This document shows positions 34,821 to 47,679 of a DNA stretch of 64,000 bases, one piece after another. The stretch comes from Rhyacophila brunnea (Eukaryota > Arthropoda > Insecta > Trichoptera > Rhyacophilidae), in the NCBI GenBank assembly GCA_022495005.1, contig JAGYXB010000653.1, positions 1,364,001 to 1,428,000 of the forward strand. The letters run 5' to 3'. The position numbers and the translations under genes are program-made. The notes beneath the pieces were generated by a model. The model did no database searches, was not told the origin of the DNA, and saw only the letters and a program-made list of their open reading frames with translations. The first letter of the stretch is position 1. Each line of letters opens with the position of its first letter.

Positions 34821-36303
34821 ACCTTTATTCTCAAAAATTGTATCTTTCCAACGCCCAAATAATGCATGATCTGCTTACATACACAGGATATCAGTGACGG
34901 TAAGGTTAGTAAATTATAAATACTTAATTATCACATATTACCATATTGTCACAATAAAATATATATAAACCTTTTTACAAGCTTTGAAAATTTTCGCGGA
35001 ACCCTGGTTGGAAATCACAGATGTAGAACGATCATTAGTTAAATAAGAATATTAAATGAATGGAGAATATATTATATAAACTTTACGATATTGAAATTGG
35101 TTGTATTTAGAGTAAGTAGTGAGACCCGTTAATATTGTAAGACCCTGTCGTATAAATTTTAAATTATTATACCTAATTGTTTCCAAAACATAAAAATCGG
35201 TCGGTAAAATAGTTATCAACACATTATTTGACAGTTATATAATATTTTTGTTAAACCGTGGACGGTGTAATATTTTACTTCCTCGTTCAAATTTTCATAA
35301 TATAGTGAAGTATTTTAATATCTTTTTGTAACTAATCTTGGCCTAATAGTATTTTGGATAGAACCATTACAATCATTTACAAATATTTATAGGTATATTT
35401 GAGTAAAAAATAATATATTTAAAATTAATGTGAGCTTTATGTATTATACATATTTAAACTTATATAGTAAAGATGTAATTGCTGACAGAGATATAATGCA
35501 GGGAAAAAGTGTTGTAAAATATGGATTTCTTAAGATTTGGTGCTGAAGAAGCCCGGATATTCAAGTAAGTTAGTTATGTATACGAGGCAAACTGTTTTTA
35601 AGACTCTGGACTAATTAAAATGCTAGCAACTTGACTCATTTCACGTTACTTATACGACAAAAATACTCGTAAGAAATTTATAGGTAGATTCCGTTATTAT
35701 TTTCTACCTGGTAATTTTGGTAGTCTCTTTGAACTTATAAGTAAGGAAGTTTCGGAAAATAAAACTAACTTATTTTACTAGTTTTATATTATGTAACTTA
35801 AACTTAACACAGGTTATTTTATGTACTTTTTAATGAATTTACCTAGCTTTGTAACGAGTTTTAAAAATAATACAATCCGTTGCGTAATATGTATTATTTA
35901 TTTGAAAATAATATGCAATTAAAATGGATTTAATTGATAAAGAATCAATTCTAAAACAGAATATACAAAATTGGCTTTTACATAGAGTAAGTTAAGTAAT
36001 CAATAACTGAGCATAATTCCATTAAATTAACTATCTACTGTTACCATCAAATGTTATAATAGTAATGATTTGACATAAATTTCGCCTGTTTGCTTTAATA
36101 TCTTATATTGGATACCGTAGAGACAAAGATCCCCCAACATTTAGATAGAAATATTCCATTTTTCGCTAAAAAAAGATATATGAATTTGAATACCGCAATA
36201 AGTCTTCGTCTAATGATGAGACCATGCCTCAAGATCCTTACTTTTGTGTAATAATTAGTGATCAACTTTGTAAAATTTGTAGATATAATTGTAAGGTTTA
36301 TAT
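34821..36303. other. AT-rich DNA, nothing recognised
   Basis: A 44-bp open stretch from the ATG at 35521 ends in a good splice donor (TTCAA|GTAAGT at 35564/35565), but it is too short to call an exon. Confidence 0.45.
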
Positions 36304-36953
36304 TTAAGGGGGAGAGGCACGCCAGCAGAGAATCTAGCGGAAAAATATGAACCTTGCAATTTGAGATTTTTTTTTGTTGATTTACAATTTTGACTGTATT
36401 AATTATTAAATTTTTCGTTGTTTAGATTTTTGACTAATTAATTCATCGTTTTAATAGTTTTTATATTTATTTAAAAAACATCGATTTTTACAAAAATATT
36501 AATGTGTATAACTTATTTTTATTTATATCAAATCGAGCTTCAATATTAGAACCATACCTAAAATAAAATTTGTTATAAATAAAAAGGATTTCAAGTTATA
36601 CACGTTTATATTTCTATAAAAATCGATGTTTTATAGAATAAATATAAAAAATATTAAAACGATGAATTAATCAAAAATCTAAACGACGAAAAAGTGAAAA
36701 CTTAATAAACTAAATTTAAATAATAAATATGAGCATAAAATATAATGTAATAATAAGATGTGACCCTGCAACGAATTCGAATTTTTCTACAATTGTAAGT
36801 TTATCTTTAATTACAAAAAAAAATCTTTTTAATGTTTTCAGATACATATTTATTAATTAATAGTTGAAATTGTAAATTATCAAAAAAAAATCTCAAATTG
36901 CAAACTTTGTATTTTTTCGCTAGGTTCTCTGCTGACATGCCTCTCCCCCTTAA
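36304..36953. mobile_element. TTAA-flanked 642-bp element with long inner palindrome
   Basis: The element 36308-36949 is bounded by TTAA on both sides. The ends GGGGGAGAGGCACGCCAGCA and TGCTGACATGCCTCTCCCCC are inverted repeats whose match continues through TTGCAATTTGAGATTTTTTT for about 95 bp. An inner pair, about 36400-36515 against 36595-36715, is also inverted (CATCGATTTTTA and TAAAAATCGATG; GATGAATTAAT and ATTAATTCATC). The inner and outer axes differ by about 75 bp, so roughly 145 bp was gained on the right or lost on the left. A TTAA target suggests mobilisation by a piggyBac-type transposase. Confidence 0.85.
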
Positions 36954-38275
36954 ATGACTTCCTGCTAGAAATAATAAATACCTACTGACAATATGGTAAT
37001 TTATAATTTCGTTTTAAATACAATTGTCCCATCGCGTACATTTGTCTGCTTTGATGTGATAGTGGACGATAAGTAGATGAAATGGCAATGAGATGGATAT
37101 GTCACTAGGTGAGTGAACAACCGTTGGTGTGATACAGTCATACAAAACCCGCTGAATTGATGAACTCATAAAGCTAGCAGCAAAGAACTAGGGAGCCAAA
37201 AGAGTAGAAGGATTTAGAGGAGGTTTTGATGATGATAATTATGATGACATTAGTCTTTTTTGCATTGAAAGCTCGTTTCTCTCAAAGTGAAAGTAACGTA
37301 ATAATGTTACAGTAGATGTATTGATGGAAAAAAAACCTTTCAATTTAACCCATCAACCAACTACCCTCTGCTGTGCTTATGATAAGTTGTAAAAAAAACT
37401 ATATGAAAAATATAATATTTTCAATATACGCGAAAAGCTTCTCAATGTTATATGTTTTACAGACGTCACTTATTTTTATCATTTCATTTTTCGACGGATC
37501 ATTCATAGCTGTCTATAATAATGGGTATCTGTTACAGCTTACTTTATTTAACGCAAAAGCGTCTCGAGCAAATCTTCGAATAATAAAAAAAGCGCCTCAT
37601 GATTTCTGCTTGTGTTTCGAAATTGCTGTCATGCTAGTTGGGCAGGGAAAATCCTCTAATGCTGAACAACCGAACAAGTGTTTTGTTGAAATGTGTGAAT
37701 TGACATGACACCGTGTCAGGCTGTCCTTTTTAATACAATGATACCCACTCGGAATAATTCCGTCGCTTGTTGTTGTTCTCTTGATACTCTTACATACTTT
37801 TCAGCTTTCACAACAATGGCACGCGACTACAGCGAATACAAAATATGTCGCGAGCGTAGGAAGCACTGACACATTTTCACGATGAGGCATAATTTCATTT
37901 GAATGTCGAGTATTTTAAGAACACAAGCAAACATTAAAGTGCATACTGTTCACCAAAACATAATAAGCCGTATGATAAATGTAATATAGTTAATTTAACA
38001 TAAGTACATGATTTTAATATACAATAATACTCATACCTATAGATAAAGTTGCCACTTCATAACTTTGCACTCTGGTTCTGGGATGAAAATCGTGTAATAT
38101 AATATTCTAAAAATGTTTTTTTACATAAATTATAATATCTGTTTATTTATTTATTACAACATATTATATTAATACAAGTGAATATTATTTGATCTAACTC
38201 CGAGCGAGGTAATTAGGCAAAGCGGCGTATCAGTGTACGCAGTAAAAAGTGCTAACAAGTGCAAAGTTATAAAGT
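36954..38275. other. No supported gene; unrecognised 111-codon frame
   Basis: A plus-strand open frame of 111 codons lies at 37373-37708. Its first half is hydrophobic and AT-driven; the second half (KASRANLRIIKKAPHDFCLC and on) has mixed composition, but no family was recognised. It may be chance or an exon. The remainder is AT-rich. Confidence 0.3.
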
Positions 38276-38680
38276 GTATACTCTACTAGAAACGATATTT
38301 GAAAAAAAAATAGGACGAAACTTGTACCCGTAATAATTATAATTATAGTAATAATCATAAACAAGTGCACGCACGTTATAACTAAAATGTGGATAGATCC
38401 AGATGTCGGTTAGTAATAATTAAGGCACATAATTGATACATTGATTTAAAGCAAAAAAGCCGATAGCCAAAAATTAACGCATTTTTATAAGCATTTTTAA
38501 TATGTAAAAACTACTAGTTAATTTCATGGTTATTAGATAGAACATGTCATGCTACTTAATTGGAAAAGCAGATTGGTGCAAACCCGATGGATATGGGCTC
38601 GAGTCCTGTCGTGCGTCGTATTTTTTTCAAATATTCTTTCTAAATTTGAGGTGTTTTCAAATTATGTATGTTCAATGAAA
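38276..38680 (+). mobile_element. SINE-like family C, copy C1, with shared 5' extension
   Basis: The tRNA-like part (38545-38620) has CTTAATTGGAAAAGCAGATT and B box GGGCTCGAGTCCTGTCG, then CGTATTTTTTT and a body GAGGTGTTTTCAAATTAT. Copy C2 at 46783 shares all of these. Upstream, CTACTAGAAACGATATTTGA also recurs before C2 (46616 onward). The repeated unit is therefore longer than a simple tRNA-headed SINE. Confidence 0.65.
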
Positions 38681-38796
38681 ATAATATTACATTCTAAAAT
38701 CTTTATTTATTCGAAATAAACAAACATTTAACTATGGAATATAAGTTAGGGAACTGGATCAAATAATTAAGAAACTCTGTTAAAGAATTAGCGTGG

Positions 38797-38813
38797 GATG
38801 GGGGGGGGGGAGG
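38797..38813 (+). repeat. G-rich homopolymer tract
   Basis: GGGATGGGGGGGGGGAGG is the longest G-run in the window. It could form a G-quadruplex, but there is no associated gene or promoter. Confidence 0.7.
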
Positions 38814-39221
38814 TTGCAGCAAATAGTTTACTAAAAAAAACATTTTTCCAAATGTGTATAAAACTCAACTTAGGTATAGGTATATAAATACGAAGCTACG
38901 GGTACTGGATTTAAACCATCTGCTGAGTGGTCAAAACTGCATTATGTTTTTTCTATTTGTGTATTATTTGATTTAATGCAAGAACTCATTGGCATGGTAA
39001 CAACTATTACACTAATCTGTTAATTATGCAACCTCCATTCTATCATGTGGCCAGATCATGTGGCCATTTTTCGGCGTATTGTTTTATCTCGCATGTTCCA
39101 CAAGGCATATTAGCTCATTTTAAATAAGCTTGCAATTTGATGAAATTTATTTATATATGTTTTTAATTAGAAATAATAAAAAGAAAAATATTTTCTTTAG
39201 ATTAACTTACTTCTTAACTTA
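38814..39221. other. AT-rich DNA, nothing recognised
   Basis: Contains two nearby copies of ATGTGGCCA (39045-39070) and nothing else notable. Confidence 0.45.
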
Positions 39222-39607
39222 CAATTGAAGCGCCTAGTTTCAAAGGCCCCTAAAACGATTTAAGGTAGTTCTGAGAAAAAATGAGAAAAAACAGGTTAAG
39301 GTAGTTTTGAGAATAATGAGAAAAAATCATATCAATGAAATCTGTGAACTTAATGTATTTATTTTTTAATTTGTTACATTATAAAGAGTATCTATTTTAG
39401 GGGTATTTGAAAAGCACACCCAACCATTTTAGCGGGGTTTGAAATTTACCCTAATTTTTGATCATACATACTGACAATTTTTGGCGTTTTTTAAAGATCA
39501 ATCTTTGGTCATCATACAGGTAACAAAAATATTGATCTAAATACATATCTAACTCAAAAATGTTCAAAAACCATTTTAGGTGCTTTTGAAACTAAGCGCT
39601 TCAATTG
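39222..39607. mobile_element. Inverted-repeat element, 386 bp
   Basis: The ends CAATTGAAGCGCCTAGTTTC and GAAACTAAGCGCTTCAATTG are inverted repeats. The match continues through AAAGGCCCCTAAAAC / GTTTTAGG-like sequence to about 38 bp. The left part also holds a short direct repeat (TTAAGGTAGTT near 39260 and 39297). It is non-coding; a TA duplication is possible but not certain. Confidence 0.8.
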
Positions 39608-41039
39608 ATAAAAAATGTTATAAAATTTAAATTCATTAAATCAATCAAAATCATATTGTTTTATTGTATTGCTTATAATTAGAATACAGTTTTTAAACTT
39701 TTCTCTTATTTAACGAAAATGTTTTTGAATAATTATATAATCTTATATAGTCTTAATATAATATTTTATATTTATTTAAAAAAAACATCCATTTTAATAA
39801 AAATGAAAATGTGTCTTCTTTCAAATCTAATTTATACGGAATCTAATTTTGCTACGGTTACAATATTGAAACATCTATATTATTTATATGTACCAAATGA
39901 AAGCTTTCTTCGAACAAATATTAATATCTGTTTTTTTTGTTTTTTATTTTTGATAGGTATTTATTATGATTTTAAATATATTTAGATATATTATGTATAT
40001 CTAATAACTGTGTTATAACTAAAAACACAAATGTAAATTATCACTAAAACCGCTAGATGTCTCTAGAAAAATTATAGTAGCAATGTACTTAACCTTAATG
40101 GTATATTATTAATGTGAATATACTATATTAACTAAAATAAAACAAATTATCAAGTAGCTACCCACCTACTTATCCCCGTATTTTAACACAATGCTTACGG
40201 GCCCCTTTAATTATTTTGTAATTAACATGTTAATTTGCATTTGAAAAGTAATTAGCAAAAACACAATTTTGTGCGGCTCGTAAGCTATGGGTATATATCA
40301 AAACTAGTTGCATCTATCCAGAGAGACGTTACCTTTCTGATGGAATGAAACCAGTACTGATTGATAGGTAATACGTAAATTAAATGACATTATATTTTCT
40401 TATGTTAATAATATATCATATACATAACGTACCTAACCTATATATTACTATTAACCAACCAAAGCGGTATGATAAACTCTTTATATATCATATAAAAATG
40501 TAATAATAAATGAGACGTGTAAAGCAGATAACATTTATTCATGTAATGTTTTTTATATAGCTTTGGTCCTAAAATGTCCTGTCAAGTATAGTCCTTTTGA
40601 TATCTCGTGTTTCGTATCTTTTGTCTCTGGCGCGTGCCTTTCGCATTCCAACACTCTGGATTTGAAATGCAATAAAAGGCGGGAAAGGTATTCGCGTCGT
40701 TTTCCGCCATATTATAATATATATGCGAACTATTTATATTTTCTTATGTGTGCAATTGTGTGAATTGTTGTGACATTTTTTACGCTTGGAAATAGTGAAC
40801 ATTTTTGTATTAAATATCCCCATGTCAAGGTACTTGTAAAGGTAGGTGGTTGAAAGAAATCTAAAATTCATTATATATATCCGATCTTATCTTTTCAACG
40901 GATTAGAAGAGTAATAATTCTGACCAGTTTCATCTATTTACTAAATCATTACAAATATTTGAAAGTTTTATTGTACTGCATAATATTCATGAGTGTACAA
41001 ATTGATAGTGAAATCGATACTTCTGTATTTGTTTGAAAT
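39608..41039. other. AT-rich DNA with a GC-richer patch at 40560-40720
   Basis: The patch contains TCTGGCGCGTGCCTTTCGCA and GCGTCGTTTTCCGCC. No family was recognised in the overlapping short open frame. It could be an old exon or a transposon relic. Confidence 0.4.
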
Positions 41040-41360
41040 CCGGAGCCTGACAACAACACAAGAAGAGACTACGTATTCAAGTATTTGAAAATAAAATTGT
41101 CCGAAGAATACTTTGAACTTATTGAATACTTAAACTCCAATATAAATAAAATACTGATGGTTAAAGTCTCTGATGGGTCGGTCATTTTATTATATGCGTT
41201 GGATTAAGAGACCTCCAAAAGATTTATGAAGAAAATACATTAGGTAATTGGCTCCTGAGCCACCTTAGGGATGTAGGGTGTTACGTACTAGAGATAGAGA
41301 AAGATATGCCTGGAAGATGGTTGTTAGTCGACCATGGACTGGAAAGGTGTGTAATGACAG
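41040..41360 (+). pseudogene. Degraded LINE C-terminal relic
   Basis: The peptide VFENKIVRRIL (41081-41113) is the signature that follows the reverse transcriptase domain in several arthropod LINEs. About 180 bp later in another frame RDRERYAWKMVVSRPW (from 41290) resembles the typical end of these proteins. The spacing is shorter than in the intact remnant at 56782-57456, and stops and frameshifts separate the parts, so this is a dead, deleted copy. Confidence 0.55.
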
Positions 41361-44300
41361 CTTACGTAAGTTGATAAGTGTATTATAAATATTGTATGTA
41401 TTGTTGTCTTTATTGTGTTAATTATATGTATACACGATGAAGAGGACTCGGAGATCTGACGATTTAATGGGCTAATGCTGGAAGATTGAAAGATACTCGA
41501 GGAGACCGGGATTTATACTGGGATGTAAAGACATGATAAAATTGAGGTGAAAAGTTGTTAAAATTAGTTTGTGACCATAGAAAATTGAAATGTTAAATTT
41601 GCTAAATACTTTTGAGAAGGAAATTTGAAAAGGAAGTATCATATCTTTCTGTGCAAAGGTGTAAAGTCTTTTTATAGCGTCGAAATTGGCCCAGTTTAAG
41701 AAGTCAGCATGTCCGACAAGTACAAATTAAATTTAAAAAGATGCGTATTCAAGTAAACTTTCATAAAATACCCTTAAAAGCTGAAAGAAAGTTTTTATGT
41801 TCATTTGGTTAACCGACTATAAAAAAAACGCTCAGCCCAGCAAGCCGTATTAAAACTTTCTTTTTTCATTTAAATTATCGCCCAGCGATTAAATCAAGGA
41901 AAAACTTTTTGTTAAGATTAAAATAATGAAAGACGTTTTTTTATATAACGAATTTATGAGAGCTACGCCAAGGCTTCCTTTAGAAAATACCTCAAATTCA
42001 TTTTAGTATGCTATATTCATACATTGTGTGGTCAATGCATTAAAACTCGTAGGTATAAAGAAAATCATCAAATTTTTTGTAACATTTGAAAAAAAAAGAC
42101 AACAATCTGATCTAACCTATTGATATTAATATTATGTAATAAAATTGTTCTTTATTGTATATTATTTGAGTTCTTTCTAAGACTATATAATATGATTGAC
42201 CTTTAGAATATGATATATTATGATATTGTCAGATTATAAATAGTAATCAAACGGAAAAATAGTACCAACATCAACAAAATAAAAAGTTGAAATTTCGCAC
42301 ATATATAGAATTTTACATGGAGATTAACAATATTTAATGCTGAATAATTTCCGCCCTGCGCAGGTTTCATAAGAGTTTCTCAAACATTTTGATTTTACTA
42401 ATCTTTAATATATTATATTTACAAATATTAACTTATTAACGTAATACTATTTTTGTATAAATGACGTAGGGTTAGCAGCAGATTTTTGAAACAGAAAATA
42501 TTTTTATAATTAAATTATGAGATTTTTTATTAGGTACACCTATTTCAGGTTTCATAGTTTTCTCTGTTATGTGGTCTGAATAATTATAACATAAATTTAA
42601 GCATTGTATCTGCAAAATTTGTGAACAATACGTTATTTATAAGATTTACATATTATGATATTAACAATCTCATCTTTATGGTATGTCAATTATTTGTATG
42701 AAGCCAAATTCTTGTCATATCCGGTTGACAGATCATAGACAAGAAATTAATAGGCATACTGCTACAGTGTATCCATTTTATGTTAATGAAGTGTAGTGTG
42801 GCAATTCTCGTATCATCTTTGAATATACACGCGCGAGAGACTCACCGATGTATCATTAAGGTAACCAATAGTTTAGGTTACTGAAAAACTATTATAATAA
42901 TTATAAATAATATACGACCTTTTGTATGATTAGGAAATATACTTTAATTTTAAATATGATGAGCTTAGTAGTGTTATATATCAGTTGTAAAATACTAAAA
43001 ATAATAATAAAAAACTTGATGTTGTTTCTTACATTTACAGAACACAGAGAAATAGCCATGTGATATAGTATCTGACAGTATTAAACAAACAAAGGAACCC
43101 ATTTATTAAATGTGATATTTATCATTAGAAAAACTTTTTAATACTGTATTTTATCCAAAAATAGATACAATACTTATAATATCCATCTAATGATTAACCA
43201 TCAAATAAAAAAAACGTTATTTTCATTGTTTCAAAAGATTAAATGAAATACATCACAAGAGTAAAACTGTATAATATTATGTAGTCCAAAGTTAACAACT
43301 TTGCACTTGCTTGGTCCAATTTTATACAATATCTAAGGTAAGTATTTAAGCATAAGTATACATATTGTATTATTATAAATCATACGGCAAAAGCCATTTT
43401 GAAGTAGTTCTGTCATGATTACTGATTAATAAAGGCCGAAAAGCATTAAAAAAAACGAATTTTTATTACATTCAATACAAATGTAGAAATATTCTACATA
43501 GTAAATATTTTCATTGAAGTTATTTTAATTATTTCATTACAAAGTTGCACGTAATATTTATATTACTTTTCATCTAAAAGTTAATCCATAGTTACTTGGT
43601 CACATTATAGCATGCATCGGGGGCGTATGGCGTGCATTCCTGGTGAATAAATAATATAATATTGCTATTGTATTATAAATTCGAATGAAATTATATTTTA
43701 AATGTGCATTTCTACTAACTAGGGATGTATACTTAGCATCTATGTATCTAAAATCTATACAAAGAAAAATAAATGTATTTAAAATTCAAATATAGGTATT
43801 GATGTTTTTTTTTCAAATTAAATAAATAATAAACAATAAAACCATTTATTGATTGTAATAAACCTAGATATTGTGTTAATATTTCATTAATATTTAATAT
43901 TTCATAACATTGTGTGTAGTGTAAAGGACGAAAGCGGGGATACGAAATATAGGTGAAAGAGCAAGGGGGGGGTTTGTAGTTCGCAAATCACCGTTAAGAT
44001 GTTTGCAGACATGGTATTATAATGGTAAGTCTCTACTCCATAGTTTCTACAGCCCTTGACTCGTTGATTTGCCCAACCATTTATCAAGAATTACAAGTAG
44101 TAAAATAGTGAGTGAGAAACGTATTCCCAATTACCACGTAACCTCTTCCAATAAATATAACGGTTTATTCACAGCAGTACCATAATATTTTAGAGTGAAA
44201 AATATTCTAAACAAAAGAAAAAAAAACCATTCGAAAAACTATAATTTTAATTAGTTACTTTCTTTTAATTAAAACAGTTTTATAATATGTACTTTTTCAA

Positions 44301-44663
44301 TCTATCATATCCACGGTATCGGATATCGTTGATGATTTTGATAGTCATTTCCTTGTCTGCTGCTACTCTGCATAAGGATGGATCTTCCTTGGAGAAATCT
44401 TCTTTTCAAATAATAAGATGCAGAAGTTGAAACTTCTCAGAATGTTGAATCATATAAATAATTAATATTATAAAAATGGTAAAACTCATATGTACCCTTT
44501 TAAAGTTCATCAAATTATTCGTGTTCGTGTTGAAATTAAAAGATTACAGATTTATTTTTGAGACTCCAATACGTATTCAAATTTTTTAAAATATATTTTT
44601 TTTGTATAGATAACAAACCAATATTGCACGCCATTTGTGCAGAGGTGCACATTGCACATTAAA
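41361..44663. other. AT-rich DNA, nothing recognised
   Basis: No repeat partner, RNA gene or coding signal was supported. There is a short G-run at 43964-43972. The minus-strand 61-codon frame at 43902-44087 shows no domain. Confidence 0.5.
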
Positions 44664-44749
44664 TCGCAGCAAAGGGATTCGAACCCACAAAGCCATTCTC
44701 AAGCCTTTGCAGCCACCATGTAAAACCAGTTCTGCCATACTAATTAGTA
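44664..44749 (-). mobile_element. tRNA-like sequence, probable SINE head or tRNA pseudogene
   Basis: The minus strand contains an exact B box GGTTCGAATCC and an A-box-like TAGTATGGCAGAACTGG about 50 bp upstream. The longer spacing recalls long-variable-arm tRNAs. The two acceptor ends do not pair well, so a functional tRNA is unlikely. Downstream a GTGCA-rich stretch (GTGCAATGTGCACCTCTGCA) may be the SINE body. Confidence 0.5.
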
Positions 44750-46614
44750 ATATCTACTCTCTCAACTTTGTTACTAGAATATCTCTACTATAGTAATAAA
44801 CTTGTTTAAGCTGCTTGCCAAACTATCTGATCATAATTTTCACAGCCAAAGGGATTATTGAAATTTATCGTGAAATATTTAGTCTTGTATGTGTGGACGT
44901 CATTAATTTTTGATTAAAGCTTAAACTCAAAGGATTAATCTAAGCTTTAATGTAGTCAATTGATTAGGTATGATTTAACTCACTACATACTTTATAAAAG
45001 ACTTACAAACAATTAAGATAAATTTATTGCTTTTACAAACTTAAATAATATATGATTAAGCACGAACCCAATTTGACATTAAATTCTCATGCTAATATAA
45101 TTGAAAATTAAAATACATTTATTAGGTAATTCTTCTTTTATATTTTATTTATGGACTTACTTCAATCTCATTAAAATCAAGATTTTATTCATTTCCCTCT
45201 CTCTTAGATGAAAAAATTGATGAGGTAATTGCTTACGTCTCTCAATCAATACACAGTGCTCTTATCACTACCGTATCGTTGTTTTTCAAATTTATTCATA
45301 TTTTTTGTTGTCGTAAGAGACATGTTATTTTTTGTGAATCAAAGTTTAGCAGGTAGATAATATATTACTGCAATAGAAATAGTGCAATTAGCTATCTATA
45401 AATTTGACTGTCAAATTTTCATATAAAATGGCACTGTAACAAGAAAAATATTAATTTATTACTAATTTATGAAAACGATAAAATATTCAAAATAAAACAC
45501 TACGGTCATAAGCCATAGTATCTACTATCTAGTTGACGCTTGTGTTTTGCAACATTAATTGTGACGTCTCCTGTATATCATGATGAAATGGGTAATTGTC
45601 AGCCTGTGAGTCCAATCATTAGAACAACGAGGTAGCGCTTTTATGAGACCATGCCCTTAAATTCTTCGGCCATGATTTTCTGTCCGATCCCCATTCTCTT
45701 AGAGTGCTCCACTTTATAATAAGCCGTATAAGGTGATATTTTTCATGTGTTCTTAGGTTTACGATATTTTTAATATACGTCTATCTACCCATAAACTTCA
45801 AAGTCCGGATTCTTTTGCATTATTCTCTATGCAAGAAAGCCGATAAAATTTATCGCAGTGTGGGTGTTATTACGCATACAAAGATCTTAATTCAAATATT
45901 ATAGATAAGATAATTATCATTTTAATGAAAACGGTTTTGGATTGCTCTATGTGGCAATTTATACTTTGATTAACTTCTCAACATTCAAATATAAATCATG
46001 CCGTAGGTTTAAAAAAATCTGTAAAATAAATGAATAACACTACGTTCTTAATGAAGTTTATTTTTTTGCTATCTATCTAGTAATCTCGTATACTAGTATA
46101 TTAGTTAGTACTAATATAGTAGCTAATCTTGCCCATTTTTTGAATAATAAAATGCCTAATTCTTGTCAAATTTGGGATCACAGAGATTATCAATATAATT
46201 TTTTATTGTAAATATTTCACTATAATAATGTTGACATAAATTTTACTAATGTTTTATAAATGCTTTTTAAAAATTAATAAATATAAAAAATCTTAACACC
46301 ACTTCACATGGACGTACTGAAATATGACTATATTCTAAAACATTAGAGCGAAAGGTTTAAAAGAATACTATTTTATGTAATAAAAATACTTTATGCAGTC
46401 ATCAAATGTTTAAAATAAATATAAAAGATATTAAAGCTTCAAAATTATGTAAATAGATTATCTACAACATTTAAGGAATGTCCAGGATCATGCTTTGAAA
46501 ATAGCATAAAAGCTCCATTTTGACGTACGCTAAGCATGTGGGCCGTTAACGATATGAAGATTTGAACATAAAATTTTTTTGAAGGTACATAATCAGTCAT
46601 ATATTATATTATAC
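44750..46614. other. AT-rich DNA, nothing recognised
   Basis: No supported feature. Confidence 0.5.
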
Positions 46615-46912
46615 ATACTAGAAATAATATTTGAAAACAATACGACGACCGTCGGGACGAGCCACGTGCGTCCTATCTAGTTACGACGAAATTAATTAGT
46701 ATTTTTGTACTTTGAAGCACTTTTTGATTTTAAGCCTTTGTATATTAAATTAAGAAACCAAATACCTTAATAACTAATAACCGGCAGTTATAACATAATT
46801 GGTAAAGCATATTGGCGCAAATCTAGCGGATATGGGTTCGAATCCTGTCGGACGGCGTATTTTTTTTTAGTTATTACCTGAGGTATTTTCAAATTATTTA
46901 TATTAAATACCA
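46615..46912 (+). mobile_element. SINE-like family C, copy C2
   Basis: The head has ACATAATTGGTAAAGCATAT, TGGCGCAAAT and a good B box GGGTTCGAATCC, then CGGCGTATTTTTTTTT and body GAGGTATTTTCAAATTAT. The upstream extension CATACTAGAAATAATATTTG corresponds to that of C1, but the distance from it to the head is about 90 bp shorter. Confidence 0.7.
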
Positions 46913-47679
46913 CAATATAAATTGGCTCAATCTACCTTACTTTATATATTTAATTATCCTTTGATGAACATTTCAAAACTGTTCAGATGTGACTAAGCAC
47001 AATGATGGTGGGCTTCCTTTTAATTATCTCGTCTTCGAGAGATCTTTATTTAGCCTCAGAATCCAAAGTCGGCCAAATTTTCTCGCTTTCCACTTTTCCG
47101 CGTCAAGGATTTGATGGTTAGGAGAAAACTATTTCGTCGATTTGTTTATTCTTCGGGCTGTTGCCCTGGGAAAATAATATGAAGGCACGTGTATATTGTA
47201 GTTCAAACCACGAGTCAGATAATACCACAGTTAACAATAAACTTGATTTTATTTTTCAAGCGTTATTTTGGAAACCAATTTCGCCGTTTAACTTTTTGAA
47301 GCTTTTTGAACGAATTGTTTACTTGAGGTCGTATTTCTACGATTCAAATATTTTTATCAGTAAACAACGTCTCAGTCAATTGGTATGTCTACAATTAAAT
47401 TAAATAGTAATTTAGTCTATGTCATTATTATTAATACATTGTTTCATACAGGTACCTCCTATACTAAATTAAATAATATAACGTACGTACGATATTGATT
47501 GTTCAGTGTTTATAAGTACATTCAAATGTATAAGTATTTATAAATTTGAAGTGTTAACTAGTGTCATATTATAATTTATCAAAATAAATTATAAAAATAT
47601 AAACATATTATCAACCGACGGTGAATTAGATTCCTACATCAGGAAAAATTAGATATTGTTTTCTAAAATATATAATACA
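46913..47679. other. AT-rich DNA, nothing recognised
   Basis: The open frame at 47161-47403 has no recognised domain and begins with a non-ATG codon. Confidence 0.45.

Noticed and set aside
33837..35023. Possible hAT element spanning both a CTCTCAAC-like left end and an AACCCTGGTTGGAAATCAC right end
   Set aside because: The ends are only loosely inverse, the flanking octamers do not match, and a family F repeat lies between, so pairing them is speculative.
37373..37708. 111-codon plus-strand open frame
   Set aside because: The first half looks like random AT-rich translation (I, F, L, Y, N). No family was recognised in the second half.
38797..38813. G-quadruplex regulatory site
   Set aside because: A single G-run in non-coding DNA without a nearby gene gives no support for a function.
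44664..44749. Functional tRNA gene on the minus strand
   Set aside because: Exact B box but no convincing acceptor pairing; a SINE head or pseudogene fits better.
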